Part shown: piece after piece, positions 17,574-25,656 of the stretch | Numbering within the stretch: the stretch's first letter is position 1 | Layout: each line of letters opens with the position of its first letter | NCBI GenBank assembly: GCA_016872895.1 | Contig: VGYT01000010.1 | Span: forward strand, 1 to 35,279 | Length of the DNA: 35,279 bases | From: Planctomycetota bacterium | Lineage (GTDB): Bacteria > Planctomycetota > Phycisphaerae > FEN-1346 | Reading direction: 5' to 3' | Program-made: the position numbers and the translations under genes | The notes under the pieces: generated by a model | Told to the model about the DNA's origin: nothing | What the model saw: only the letters and a program-made list of their open reading frames with translations | The model's database searches: none

Positions 17574-19766
17574 ATGCGCCTTGCCGATTCCATGCTCATG
17601 CTTGCCATTCTCGCGGCGGCCGGCGTCGCAACGGCGGCCCTGGCCGCGTCCGCCGCCGCGCCGCCGGACAAGACGGCGGCCGCACTGCCGGCAACGTCGC
17701 CCGGCGCGCCGTCGGCCAAGCCTGCCGCCGCACCGCCCGCCAAGCCGTCCGCCAAGTCCGCTGCGAAGCAGGCCGCGAAGCAGGCCGCACCGGCGGTCCC
17801 CGCCGTGCCGAGCGACCTGATCGTCATCCCGCCCGAGACGGGCGGCCCGACGCTCCGCGACTACCTCCTCAAGGAATGCGCCAAGTGCTTCGACGACCGC
17901 CGCAAGGCCGTCGAGGCCCTACAGACGCCCGAGCAGGTCATGGCCCGCTCAAAGGCCATGCGCGAGGCGTTCCTGGCGGCCATCGGCACGCTGCCGGAGC
18001 GCACGCCGCTTAACGCCCGCACCCTGGCCACGCTCGACCGCCCCAACTTCCGCATCGAGAAGGTCATCTACGAGAGCCGCCCCGGCCACCACGTGACCGC
18101 CAACCTGTACGTGCCCAAGTCGGGCAAGCCCCCCTTCCCCGGCGTGCTCGTGCCGTGCGGGCACAGCGCAAACGGGAAGGCGATGGAAGCCTATCAGACC
18201 ATGTCGATGCTTCTTGCGACGTACGGGTTTGTCTCGTTGTGCTACGACCCCATCGGCCAGGGCGAACGCATCCAGACTTTCGCCCCTGACGGCAAGCCCG
18301 CGGCTTCGGGCACCACCGAGCACACGCTCGTCGACATCGGGGCGCGCCTGGTGGGCCGCTGCTGCGCCCAGTACCGCATCTGGGACGGCTTCCGCTCCAT
18401 CGACTACCTCATAAGCCGCCCCGAAGTGGACTCGAACCGCATCGGATGCACGGGCAACTCCGGCGGCGGAACCATGACGTCGTACCTGATGGCCCTCGAC
18501 GAACGCATCTCGGCTGCCGCGCCGTCGTGCTACCTGACGACCCTGGAGCGCCTGTTTGCCACCATCGGCCCGCAGGACGGCGAGCAGAACATCCCCGGCC
18601 AGGTCGCCCGCGGCCTCGACCACCCCGACTACATCCTTGCGCACGCCCCGGACCCCGTCATCATCCTGGCGGCCACGAAAGACTTCTTCGACATCGGCGG
18701 CACGTGGGAGACCATGCGCGAGGCCAAGCGCCTCTACACCATCCTCGGGCACGGAGAGCGCGTGGACATCTGCGAGGCCCCCGGCCCGCACGGGTTCGCC
18801 AGGACGCAGCGCACGGCCTCGCTGCGGTGGATGCGCCGCTGGCTCCTGGGCATCGACGATGCCCCCGTCGAACCGGCGCTGCCCGTCTCAACCGACGCCG
18901 AACTGCGCGTCACGCAGACGGGCCACGTGGTGCCGGAACTGAAAGGGCGCACGGCGTGGGACCTCAACCTGGACGAGGCGCGGCGCCTGGTCCCGGAGCG
19001 CGCGGCCTTCTGGCGCGGCCGCCCGCGCGCGGAGTGCCTGGCCGAGGTGCGCCGGCTGGCGGGCGTGCGGCCCGGCCTGGCCCGGCCCGTCATCACGAGC
19101 ACCGGCACGCTTCGGCGCGAAGGATATACAATAGAAAAACTTGTCCTCCAGCGGCCGGACGAGCCGCCCGTGCCCGCCCTCTTCTTCCTTCCTGAGCCGC
19201 GCGTCGGCCCGCTGCCCGCCGTCCTCTACGTGGACTCGCGCGGCAAGGCGGCCGACGCCGGGCGGGGCGGCCCGATCGAGACGCTCGTCAGGTCCGGCCG
19301 CGCAGTCCTTTCCATCGACTGCCGCGGCTTCGGCGACACCAGCCCCGTTACGCCCAAGGGCTACTGGAACAAGGAATACACCATCGCGTTCCTCGGGTTC
19401 CACCTGGACCGCCCCCTGCTGGGCCAGCGGGTGGAAGACACCCTGACGGCCCTGGGGGTGCTGGCCTCGCGGCCGGAGGTGGACGGGGGCAAACTGAGCA
19501 TCGTGGGCGCGGAGGCGGGCGGCGTCATCGCCCTTCATGCCGCCGCGATCGATGAGCGGCTGCGCGAAGTCGCCACCGAACGCTCCATCGAATCATGGAT
19601 GGACGTCGTGGCCACGCCGCTCTCGAAGGAACAACTTCAGCACATCGTGCCGGGAGCGCTGGCGCGCTACGACCTGCCGGACCTCGTCCGCAGCATCGCT
19701 CCGCGCCCGGTCAGCGTGCGCAGCCCCGTTGACCCGACGGGCAAGCCGAAGGCGGCGCCGATGTAG
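17574..19766 (+). CDS. Exported tandem alpha/beta-hydrolase, acetyl-xylan-esterase-like; second domain degenerate
   Basis: A 730-residue protein starting at 17574 after a strong AGGAGG site. Residues 1-25 are a signal peptide, followed by an Ala/Pro/Lys linker to about residue 80. Domain 1 (about 125-430) is an alpha/beta-hydrolase: oxyanion-region VPCGHSANG, nucleophile elbow TGNSGGG with Ser296, a conserved ATKDFFD aspartate and PGPHGF histidine, which matches acetyl-xylan-esterase/dienelactone-hydrolase-like enzymes of this phylum. Domain 2 (about 520-720) repeats the fold (VLYVDSRGKA, SIDCRGFGDT), but its elbow reads GAEAGG, with Glu647 where serine belongs, and it ends soon after, so it is probably non-catalytic. 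A deacylating role on the polysaccharide attacked by the neighbouring sulfatases and glycosidases is inferred. It stands alone on the plus strand. Confidence 0.8.
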   Translation: MRLADSMLMLAILAAAGVATAALAASAAAPPDKTAAALPATSPGAPSAKPAAAPPAKPSAKSAAKQAAKQAAPAVPAVPSDLIVIPPETGGPTLRDYLLKECAKCFDDRRKAVEALQTPEQVMARSKAMREAFLAAIGTLPERTPLNARTLATLDRPNFRIEKVIYESRPGHHVTANLYVPKSGKPPFPGVLVPCGHSANGKAMEAYQTMSMLLATYGFVSLCYDPIGQGERIQTFAPDGKPAASGTTEHTLVDIGARLVGRCCAQYRIWDGFRSIDYLISRPEVDSNRIGCTGNSGGGTMTSYLMALDERISAAAPSCYLTTLERLFATIGPQDGEQNIPGQVARGLDHPDYILAHAPDPVIILAATKDFFDIGGTWETMREAKRLYTILGHGERVDICEAPGPHGFARTQRTASLRWMRRWLLGIDDAPVEPALPVSTDAELRVTQTGHVVPELKGRTAWDLNLDEARRLVPERAAFWRGRPRAECLAEVRRLAGVRPGLARPVITSTGTLRREGYTIEKLVLQRPDEPPVPALFFLPEPRVGPLPAVLYVDSRGKAADAGRGGPIETLVRSGRAVLSIDCRGFGDTSPVTPKGYWNKEYTIAFLGFHLDRPLLGQRVEDTLTALGVLASRPEVDGGKLSIVGAEAGGVIALHAAAIDERLREVATERSIESWMDVVATPLSKEQLQHIVPGALARYDLPDLVRSIAPRPVSVRSPVDPTGKPKAAPM

Positions 19767-19839
19767 AACAAGGCGCGCCCGGCACGTCCTCAGCGCCTCG
19801 CCGTGCGGCGTGGGAGGGCGGCGCGCCGCCGCAGGCGAC

Positions 19840-19862
19840 CACGGCCGGACGAGCCGGCCGTG
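19840..19862. repeat. GC palindrome CACGGCCGG/CCGGCCGTG
   Basis: A perfect 9-bp stem with a 5-base loop, located between the convergent esterase and M16 genes. A close relative with one wobble pair lies at 32219-32241, so it is a dispersed element; here it could also serve as a bidirectional terminator stem, although no T-run follows. Confidence 0.5.
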
Positions 19863-19900
19863 CCGCTCGCCGCAAGTCGCGGGCGGCGCGGCAGCGCGCG

Positions 19901-19918
19901 GCGGGTCAGGAGACCCGC
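19901..19918. repeat. REP-like GC hairpin, copy 4
   Basis: GCGGGTC and GACCCGC separated by AGGA, flanked by GCGCG-type arms with mismatches. It lies 21 bases past the M16 stop in the convergent intergenic region. Confidence 0.45.
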
Positions 19919-19938
19919 AGCGCAGCAAGATCGCGGCG

Positions 19939-22686
19939 TTACTTGCGGACCGCCTCGGCCGCCGCGGGGTCGCTGGTGACGATGCACACGACGGGGGCCT
20001 TCAGGTACTGCCGGGCGACGCGGGCGACGTCCTCGGGGCGCACCTGGCGGACGCGCTGGATTTCCTCGCGCGGGAACTCGTAGCCCAGGCCGAGGGCCTC
20101 ATCGACGGCGGCCTCGAACGCCGCCGCATCCACCGTCTCCCGCCCCAGTTCCATGGCCGTCACGATTGTTGCCCGCGCGGGGGCCAACTGCTCTTCCGTG
20201 AAGCCCTCGCGTGCCGCCCGCTGCATGTGGCCCTCGATGATGCGGGCCACCTCCGCCGCCTTCTCGGGCCGGCAGACCGCCATGGCGGCGAAGTACCCGG
20301 GCCGCTGCCCTTCCATCGAAAAAGCGTGGACCTCGTACACCAGGCCCTTGCCCCTGAGTTCCTCGTGCAGCCGGCCGCCGGGCATCTGGTAGCCCGAGAC
20401 GACCGTGTCGAGCACGTCCATCGCGTAACGGTCCCGCACGTTATAGATGTCCATGCCCGGATATGCCACGTACACCACGGCGGCGCCTTTCTGCGAAGGC
20501 TTCACGTGCACCTCGCGGGCCTTGACCTCGCGCGGCGCAACGTCCTTGGGGAAGGCGAGGTCCTTGTTCGGCGGCAGCGACTCCACCGCGCCGGCGGCGT
20601 AGTGTGCGGCCTTCACCAGGTCGATGCCGCCGAAGACCGCCACCACCAGGTTGTTGCCCGCCACGTACTTCTTGTGCCACGCCTGGAGGCGCTCCCGCGT
20701 CAGGGTCTTCACCGAGTCGGGCGTCCCCTGCACGGGGAAGCGGTACGGCGAATCCTGGAAGAACACGCGATGGAAGTACAGTTGTGCCTCGCCGTGCGGC
20801 GTGTCTTCCATGTGGGCAAGTTCCGCCAGGACGAGTTCCCGCAGGCGCTGGAGTTCGTCCTGCGGAAAGGCCGGCCGCAGGAGGCAGTCGGCGGCCAAAT
20901 CGAAGGTTTTCTCGAAGTCCTCGGACAGGCACCGGGCGGAGACATACAGCGTGTTGCGTCCGGCGGAGGCGGTCATCTCGGCGCCCATCGCATCCAGGGC
21001 CTGCGCCACGTCGGCCGCCCTGCGCCTGGGCGTCCCTTTAAGGAGCATGCGGGCCATGAACGACGAGATGCCGGCCTCGGCCTCCGTCTCGACGGACAGC
21101 CCGCCGCGCATAAACATCTGGATGCTTACGCCGGGGTGGCCCTCGACCGGGCAGAGGAGCAGGCGGACGCCGTTGCCGAGGACGCGGGCGATGACCTGCG
21201 GCCGGCCTGCCTGCGCGGCGGCCGGGGCGGGCCTTGCTTCCGGCGGCTTCGCGGCCGCCTTCGGCCCCACGCTCGTAACGCACAGCATCTCCGGCCGCAC
21301 GTACTTCGCCGCGGCGCGCTGCACGTCGTCGGCCGTCACGCCCTGGATGTTGCGGACGTAGCGCTCCGAGAAGTGCGGCGCGCCCACCAGCAGCATGTTC
21401 GTGCCCATGTCCTCGGCTATGTCCTCGCACTTCTGGAGTCCGAAGACGTGCTCGCTGATTTTCTGGCGCTTGGCGCGGGCGAGTTCATCGGCCGAGGGCT
21501 TCTCCTTTGCGGCCCGCGCGAGGTGCTCCAGCACGGCCTGGCGCGCGGCCGCGGCCCTGGCCGGGTCGGCCTGATAGACGACCAGGAACCGCCCGCCGTC
21601 GTAACCGGCCGGGGTGTAACTGGCGCACGAGACGGATTCCACCAGGCCGCGCTTGTCGCGCAGGTCGGCCACCAGTCGCGACGCCCTGCCCTCGCCCAGG
21701 ATGAAGGCCAGGATGTCGAGCGGGTACAGGTCCGGGTGCGTCAGTTGCACGCTGGGGAACTCGATGATGGTGCGGACGCTGGCGACGTCCATCTCGGCGG
21801 CGGCCTCGCGCGGGGCCACCTGCCGCTCGCGCGGCGGCAGGACGGGCGGCGCGCCCGGCCGCCGCTGCCACTTGCCCAGGACCTGCCGCACCTTCTCCAG
21901 CACGGCGGCGGCATCAAAGTCGCCCACCGCCACGGCCGCCGAGTTGTCGGGCGTGACGCGGGCGCGGTAGAACCGCACGAGGTCCTCGTGCTTCAGTTGG
22001 CGCAGGTTCGCCAGGTGTCCGATGACGGGCATGCGGGCGGGATGGCCCGGGAAGAACGTCTCGTCGGCCAGGCGCCAGAGACGGTGGTCGGGGTCGGCCT
22101 CGGCACGCTCCAGTTCGCGCTGGACGACCTCGAACTCGCGCTCGAACGCCTGCGCCTCGATGAGATTGTTGGCCACGTAGTCGCCGATGATCTCGATGAG
22201 GCGGCCGACGTGCTCGGCGCTCGTCTCGCCGAAGTAGCAGACGAACTGCTTGCTGGTGTGCGCGTTGGTCTGAGCGCCGATGGCGGCCAGGGCGCCCTGT
22301 ATCTGCTCCTCGGTGCGCGTGGGCGTAGCGCCGCCCGAAACGACGTGCTCCAGCAGGTGCGAGATGCCGGCGCCGGCGTACTCGCCCTCGTTCAGCGCCC
22401 CTGCGGCCACGTAGATGCGGAATGCCGCCGCGCCGCCCAGGTGCCGCTCCTTGACGATGACGCGCAGCCCGTTATCAAGTGTCTCGATGCGTTCGCCGGG
22501 GCGCGGCGGCTCAGGGGCAGACGCGGGCGAGGCTGCCGCGGCGAGCGCGGCGCCGGCGAGCGCGCACAGCGCCATCGCGGCAAACGTTGCCCCCGCGCAG
22601 GCAAGTCCACGTGCTGCGCGGCGGGTCTCACAGCCCGCCGCGCGAACTTCGGGGGTGCGGTTCAACGACCGGGTCGTCGGCCTCAT
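19939..22686 (-). CDS. M16 family zinc metalloprotease, two-domain, exported
   Basis: A 915-residue protease of the pitrilysin/processing-peptidase family. The start at 22686 overlaps the M20 stop (ATGA) and has a GGAGGG site about 8 bases upstream. Residues 1-35 are arginine-rich, followed by a signal-type hydrophobic run (FAAMALCALAGAALAAAA). The N-terminal M16 half has the inverted zinc motif HLLEH (His110, Glu113, His114), with the third ligand expected in the EFEVVQRELERAE helix about 75 residues later. The C-terminal half (about 430-900) repeats the fold, but SSFMARM stands where the zinc motif should be, so it is the usual inactive partner. Such enzymes degrade peptides in the cell envelope. 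A GC hairpin repeat lies inside the coding sequence at 22616-22643. The pairing with an M20 exopeptidase suggests joint peptide breakdown. Confidence 0.9.
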   Translation of the reverse strand: MRPTTRSLNRTPEVRAAGCETRRAARGLACAGATFAAMALCALAGAALAAAASPASAPEPPRPGERIETLDNGLRVIVKERHLGGAAAFRIYVAAGALNEGEYAGAGISHLLEHVVSGGATPTRTEEQIQGALAAIGAQTNAHTSKQFVCYFGETSAEHVGRLIEIIGDYVANNLIEAQAFEREFEVVQRELERAEADPDHRLWRLADETFFPGHPARMPVIGHLANLRQLKHEDLVRFYRARVTPDNSAAVAVGDFDAAAVLEKVRQVLGKWQRRPGAPPVLPPRERQVAPREAAAEMDVASVRTIIEFPSVQLTHPDLYPLDILAFILGEGRASRLVADLRDKRGLVESVSCASYTPAGYDGGRFLVVYQADPARAAAARQAVLEHLARAAKEKPSADELARAKRQKISEHVFGLQKCEDIAEDMGTNMLLVGAPHFSERYVRNIQGVTADDVQRAAAKYVRPEMLCVTSVGPKAAAKPPEARPAPAAAQAGRPQVIARVLGNGVRLLLCPVEGHPGVSIQMFMRGGLSVETEAEAGISSFMARMLLKGTPRRRAADVAQALDAMGAEMTASAGRNTLYVSARCLSEDFEKTFDLAADCLLRPAFPQDELQRLRELVLAELAHMEDTPHGEAQLYFHRVFFQDSPYRFPVQGTPDSVKTLTRERLQAWHKKYVAGNNLVVAVFGGIDLVKAAHYAAGAVESLPPNKDLAFPKDVAPREVKAREVHVKPSQKGAAVVYVAYPGMDIYNVRDRYAMDVLDTVVSGYQMPGGRLHEELRGKGLVYEVHAFSMEGQRPGYFAAMAVCRPEKAAEVARIIEGHMQRAAREGFTEEQLAPARATIVTAMELGRETVDAAAFEAAVDEALGLGYEFPREEIQRVRQVRPEDVARVARQYLKAPVVCIVTSDPAAAEAVRK
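22616..22643. repeat. REP-like GC hairpin, copy 3, inside the M16 coding sequence
   Basis: A perfect 10-bp stem GCGCGGCGGG / CCCGCCGCGC with an 8-base loop. It encodes part of the arginine-rich N-region ahead of the M16 signal peptide. This is the only copy of the family that I place inside a gene. Confidence 0.6.
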
Positions 22687-23876
22687 ACTTTCTGCCCTCC
22701 GCCGATGAGGTCCAGGAGGACGAGCGTCATGACCTCGGCGAACTGCGCGAGTTCCCCCAGGTCTATCCACTCGCCCGCTGCGTGCTCCACGCCCTCCGGC
22801 CCGCACGAGAAACCCACCGCCGGCGTGCCGCGAAGGATGAGGAACTTGGCCACCGTGGCGCCCGACTGCCCGCGCCTCAAGGGGCGGCGCCCCGTGACCT
22901 CCTCCGTGCGCCGCTCGATCGCCGCCACCATCGGGTGGCCGGCATCCACGAGCGTGGGCAACTGGTGCGACAGGACCTCCAGGTCCAGCCGCACGCCGGC
23001 GGCCGCGGCCGCGACCTCGGCCAGCACGCGGCGCAGGTGCTCAAGGACGGCCCCGCCGTCGGTCCCAGGAAGATAACGGACATCAATAAGGCACTCGCAC
23101 AGGCCGGGCACCATGTTCGGCACGCTGCCGGCGTGGATGGCGCCCAGGTTGAGCGTGGGCGGCGTGAAAAGTTCGTTCGGCGGCCCCGGCGGACGCCAGG
23201 ACCGGATGCGGCCCAGGAAATCGACCACCGGCCACAAGGCGCTGGCGCCCCGCTCCGGCTCGGAGCCGTGGGCCTGGCGGCCCTCGGCGCGGACCTTAAG
23301 GTGCAGCAGGCCCTTCTCGCCCACGTCGATGATCCGCATGGCGTGGCCGGCGTCGGGCACGATGGCCGCCTCGGCCTCCAGGCCGCATTCCTCAAGCAGG
23401 TACCGCATGCCGAGCGTGCTGCCGGCCTCCTCGTCGGCGGCGCCGATGAGAACCAGTTGGCCGCAAAGGCCGGCCTCGCGCTCCTTAAGGAACCGCGCGG
23501 CGAGCATCATGGCGGCCAGCGGGCCCTTGTCGTCCTTCGCGCCGCGGCCGATGACGCGCCCGCCTTCGACAACCGGCTCGAACGGGTCCGTGGTCCACCC
23601 GTCGCCCGCGGGCACGGTGTCCAGGTGGAGCGGCACGGCGATGCGCGGCCGGCCTGGGCCCACGCGGGCCACGACGTTCGTGCGGCCGGGGACCTTCTCG
23701 TGCGTGGTGAAGGGGATGCCGCTGCGGCGGCAGAAATCGGTCAGCACTGCGGCCGCGCGGTGCTCGTCGCCCGGCGGGTTGACGGTGCGGGCGCGGATGA
23801 GGTCCGCGAGGTGCGTGCGCAGGTCGCCGGCGCGGGCGTTGACAAAGGCGCTTACGTCGGTTCGCGTGACGGGCAC
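22683..23876 (-). CDS. M20 family metallopeptidase (ArgE/DapE/ACY1/CPG2-like)
   Basis: A 397-residue cytoplasmic zinc hydrolase beginning at a GTG (23876) with a GAGGAAG site. Metal and catalytic residues are visible in order: PLHLDTVPAG (His and the catalytic Asp two residues later), GRGAKDDKG (bridging Asp), AADEEAGS (the Glu-Glu pair, the first being the general base), and GPEGVEHAAGEWI (final His). A dimerisation domain fits residues 180-290, including RQAHGSEP. The family removes N-terminal amino acids or acyl groups from small substrates; the acyl or dipeptide specificity cannot be decided. It overlaps the M16 protease start by 4 bases, suggesting that both are made from one message and that this enzyme finishes what the protease releases. 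Confidence 0.88.
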   Translation of the reverse strand: MPVTRTDVSAFVNARAGDLRTHLADLIRARTVNPPGDEHRAAAVLTDFCRRSGIPFTTHEKVPGRTNVVARVGPGRPRIAVPLHLDTVPAGDGWTTDPFEPVVEGGRVIGRGAKDDKGPLAAMMLAARFLKEREAGLCGQLVLIGAADEEAGSTLGMRYLLEECGLEAEAAIVPDAGHAMRIIDVGEKGLLHLKVRAEGRQAHGSEPERGASALWPVVDFLGRIRSWRPPGPPNELFTPPTLNLGAIHAGSVPNMVPGLCECLIDVRYLPGTDGGAVLEHLRRVLAEVAAAAAGVRLDLEVLSHQLPTLVDAGHPMVAAIERRTEEVTGRRPLRRGQSGATVAKFLILRGTPAVGFSCGPEGVEHAAGEWIDLGELAQFAEVMTLVLLDLIGGGQKV

Positions 23877-23906
23877 GGTCTTCCTCGCGCGGAGATTGTC
23901 GGCGCC

Positions 23907-23912
23907 ATTATA
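23907..23912 (-). promoter_or_regulatory. -10 element of the M20/M16 operon
   Basis: A perfect TATAAT reading leftward, 30 bases before the GTG at 23876. No convincing -35 is seen at 17 bases. Confidence 0.5.
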
Positions 23913-24000
23913 GCACGACCCGCCGCTTCCGCGGCGGGGTCGGCGCCGGCGGGGTCGGCGCCAGCAGGCGGGCTACCGGCCCCGCTTCGCCGTTGCCGTT

Positions 24001-24028
24001 GCATCCGCAATCCGCAACCCGCAATCGG
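24001..24028. repeat. CAATCCGCAAC-type dispersed repeat
   Basis: GCATCCGCAATCCGCAACCC and GCAATCGGG show three successive CCGCAA(T/C)C-type units. It overlaps nothing coding and belongs to the family also seen at 24549-24580, 24627-24690, 27586-27619, 33059-33069 and 34706-34716. Confidence 0.5.
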
Positions 24029-24029
24029 G

Positions 24030-24509
24030 TCAGTCTTCCTCCGCCGGGCCGCGGGCCTGGTCCACTTCTTCCAGGTAGGTGAGCGTGCGCTCCAGTTCGT
24101 TCTGAAGGTGGCGGACGCGAAGGAGGCTGCGGACGCGCGTGAGGAGTTCCCACTTGTTGATGGGCTTCGAGAGGAAGTCGTCTGTGCCGGCCTCGACGGC
24201 CCGCTCGATGTCGCCCTCCTCCGTGAGGGCCGTGACCATGCAGATGGGTATGCCGCGCGTGGCGGGGTCGGCCTTGAGTTTGCGGCAGACCTCGAAGCCC
24301 GAAAGTCTAGGCATCATAATATCGAGAAGTATAAGGTCAGGCTTGGCCCCGGCCACGCGGTCCAGGGTCTCCTGGCCGTCCATCGCGGTCACGACGCGGC
24401 AGCCGAGGTCGTCGAGGTAGGCCTGGAGGAGTTCCAGGTTCTGCTCGGTGTCGTCGGCGATGAGAATGGTGGAGCGGCGGACTTCCTGGTCGAAATCGGA
24501 GGCGGCCAT
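24030..24509 (-). CDS. Single-domain response regulator with C-terminal helix
   Basis: A 159-residue protein whose start at 24509 follows AAGGAG. The upstream in-frame extension is repeat sequence and is not used. Residues 15-135 form a receiver domain: acidic pocket ADDTEQN, phospho-acceptor Asp63 in LILLDIMMPR, switch threonine in MVTALTEE, and conserved lysine in LSKPIN. About 25 residues of heptad-like helix follow (LQNELERTLTYLEEVDQ), a possible coiled coil, with no output domain. It resembles PleD/CheY-like regulators whose partner is a separate protein; no histidine kinase is present in the window. Signal and target are unknown. Confidence 0.9.
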   Translation of the reverse strand: MAASDFDQEVRRSTILIADDTEQNLELLQAYLDDLGCRVVTAMDGQETLDRVAGAKPDLILLDIMMPRLSGFEVCRKLKADPATRGIPICMVTALTEEGDIERAVEAGTDDFLSKPINKWELLTRVRSLLRVRHLQNELERTLTYLEEVDQARGPAEED

Positions 24510-24546
24510 GATCGCTCCTTGCCCCCTCGGAGCCGGCGGAGAAGCC

Positions 24547-24552
24547 ATTTTA
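24547..24552 (-). promoter_or_regulatory. Possible -10 of the response regulator
   Basis: TAAAAT reading leftward, 38 bases before the ATG, inside the edge of an AATCTAC-type repeat. The -35 is poor, so this is weak. Confidence 0.3.
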
Positions 24553-24690
24553 GATTGTAGATTCCAGATCGCAGATTGCGGCGGCAGCGGCGCTCCGCCC
24601 GCCGCCGGCCGTTCAAGCCCCAAGTTTGGAATCCGTGATCTGCAATCCTCAATCTTCAATCTACAATCTGCAATCTGAAATCTGCAATCC
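24549..24690. repeat. AATCTGCAATC-type repeat cluster
   Basis: Two blocks, 24549-24580 and 24627-24690, are built of (C/A)AATCTGCAATC or GATTGTAGATTCC-type 10-11-base units in opposite orientation (TAGATTGTAGATT versus CAATCTACAATCTGCAATC), separated by about 45 unrelated bases. The two arms could pair into an imperfect hairpin. The region lies between the response regulator and the DUF2064 gene. Confidence 0.65.
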
Positions 24691-24714
24691 GGAACCTCAA
24701 GCCCAGGATGTTTT

Positions 24715-25395
24715 TCAGCGCACGAGTTTCAACTTCTGAAACAGCGTCTGCGTGCGCCTGGGCATCGCGTCGCTGCCCGCCAGCGCAAGCGCCCGCAGGT
24801 GGCTCGCCAGGAGGTCCAGCCCCGCGCGGTCCTCGACCTCGTACCAGTGCGGCACCAGCCCGAGCACCAGGCCGAAGGCGTCCGCCCGCCCGACGAGGGC
24901 GTCGAACACGCCCGGGCCGCCGAAGTCCACGCCCAGGAACAGTTCCGGCCGCTCCAGGCTCAGCCCCACCAGGTACAGGCCGCCCTGCGTGGTGGGTCCC
25001 AGCACGACGTCCTCGATGAGCAGGCGGTCGAACGCCTCGATGATGAACGCATCCGGCACGGTCGGGCACGCGGTCAGCAGCAGCACCGCCCGCCGGGCGC
25101 CCAGGCGCAGGGCGCAGTCGAAAAGGTTCGCCAGCACCTGGCCGCGCGACCCGCCCTCCTGCTGCACCAGCCGCCACTGCCGCGACGCCAGCAGCGCCAC
25201 GGACTTTCGCGCGCCCCTCGGCGCGTAGGCCAGAACGCGGTTGTCGGCCGACAGGTGCGAGAACCGCTCGCACAGGTCCATGATGAAACTACGGTACACC
25301 TTGACCGCCGCGGGCGCACCGAGGGCATCCACCAGGCCCGGCCTGACCGACCGGGCCTGCGGGTCCGCCGCCAACATGCCGAAGAAGGTGGACAT
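24715..25395 (-). CDS. DUF2064-like glycosyltransferase-fold protein with altered metal site
   Basis: A 226-residue protein resembling the TIGR04282/DUF2064 family of nucleotide-sugar-like transferases. Matching landmarks are the LGARRAVLLLTACPTVP strand (family: GxDxPxLP), DVVLGPTTQGGLYLVGL (family: LGPAxDGGYYLIGL) and HWYEVEDRAGLDLL (family: PWYDVDTPEDL). In this copy the aspartate of the first motif is Ala and that of the second is Gln, with Leu for the following Tyr. Those acidic residues normally bind metal/nucleotide, so catalysis is doubtful and a regulatory or binding role is possible. No signal peptide is evident. It begins at ATG 25395 with a modest GCGGGG ribosome site. No partner gene is obvious nearby. 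Confidence 0.65.
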   Translation of the reverse strand: MSTFFGMLAADPQARSVRPGLVDALGAPAAVKVYRSFIMDLCERFSHLSADNRVLAYAPRGARKSVALLASRQWRLVQQEGGSRGQVLANLFDCALRLGARRAVLLLTACPTVPDAFIIEAFDRLLIEDVVLGPTTQGGLYLVGLSLERPELFLGVDFGGPGVFDALVGRADAFGLVLGLVPHWYEVEDRAGLDLLASHLRALALAGSDAMPRRTQTLFQKLKLVR

Positions 25396-25501
25396 ACACC
25401 CCGCCTCGGTACCCGTTGCTCGCGTCCCTGGCCCACGGCTGCCGCGTCATCAGGAGCAACCTCGCGCCGAAACCAGCCGCACCTCGCGCTTCGCCTGGAG
25501 G

Positions 25502-25507
25502 ATTATA
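25502..25507 (-). promoter_or_regulatory. -10 like element upstream of the DUF2064 gene
   Basis: Perfect TATAAT reading leftward, about 107 bases before the ATG at 25395, within the 261-base gap 25396-25656. The -35 position is poor. The gap also carries a C-rich CCCCTGGAACCCTGCCCCTC stretch and no ORF I support. Confidence 0.35.
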
Positions 25508-25656
25508 GAGAACGGCGGCGGGCGGATTCCACGAAAAAGGCCGCGGCCCGGCGCGCGCCACGCGCCCGCCGTCGGCTCGCGGCTGAAACAGGCGCCGGCG
25601 CCCGCCGACCCCCGACGCGCGCCCCTCGCCCCTGGAACCCTGCCCCTCGAACCCCA

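Noticed and set aside
19537-23076. 1179-residue plus-strand open frame
   Set aside because: It is the antisense of the M16 and M20 genes in GC-rich DNA, has no recognisable domain and no ribosome site.
24510-24659. N-terminal extension of the response regulator
   Set aside because: It is read from AATCTG-type repeats; the ATG at 24509 has AAGGAG and opens the receiver domain directly.
24549-24690. Possible CRISPR array
   Set aside because: The units are 10-11 bases and contiguous, without unique spacers of regular size, and no cas gene is present.
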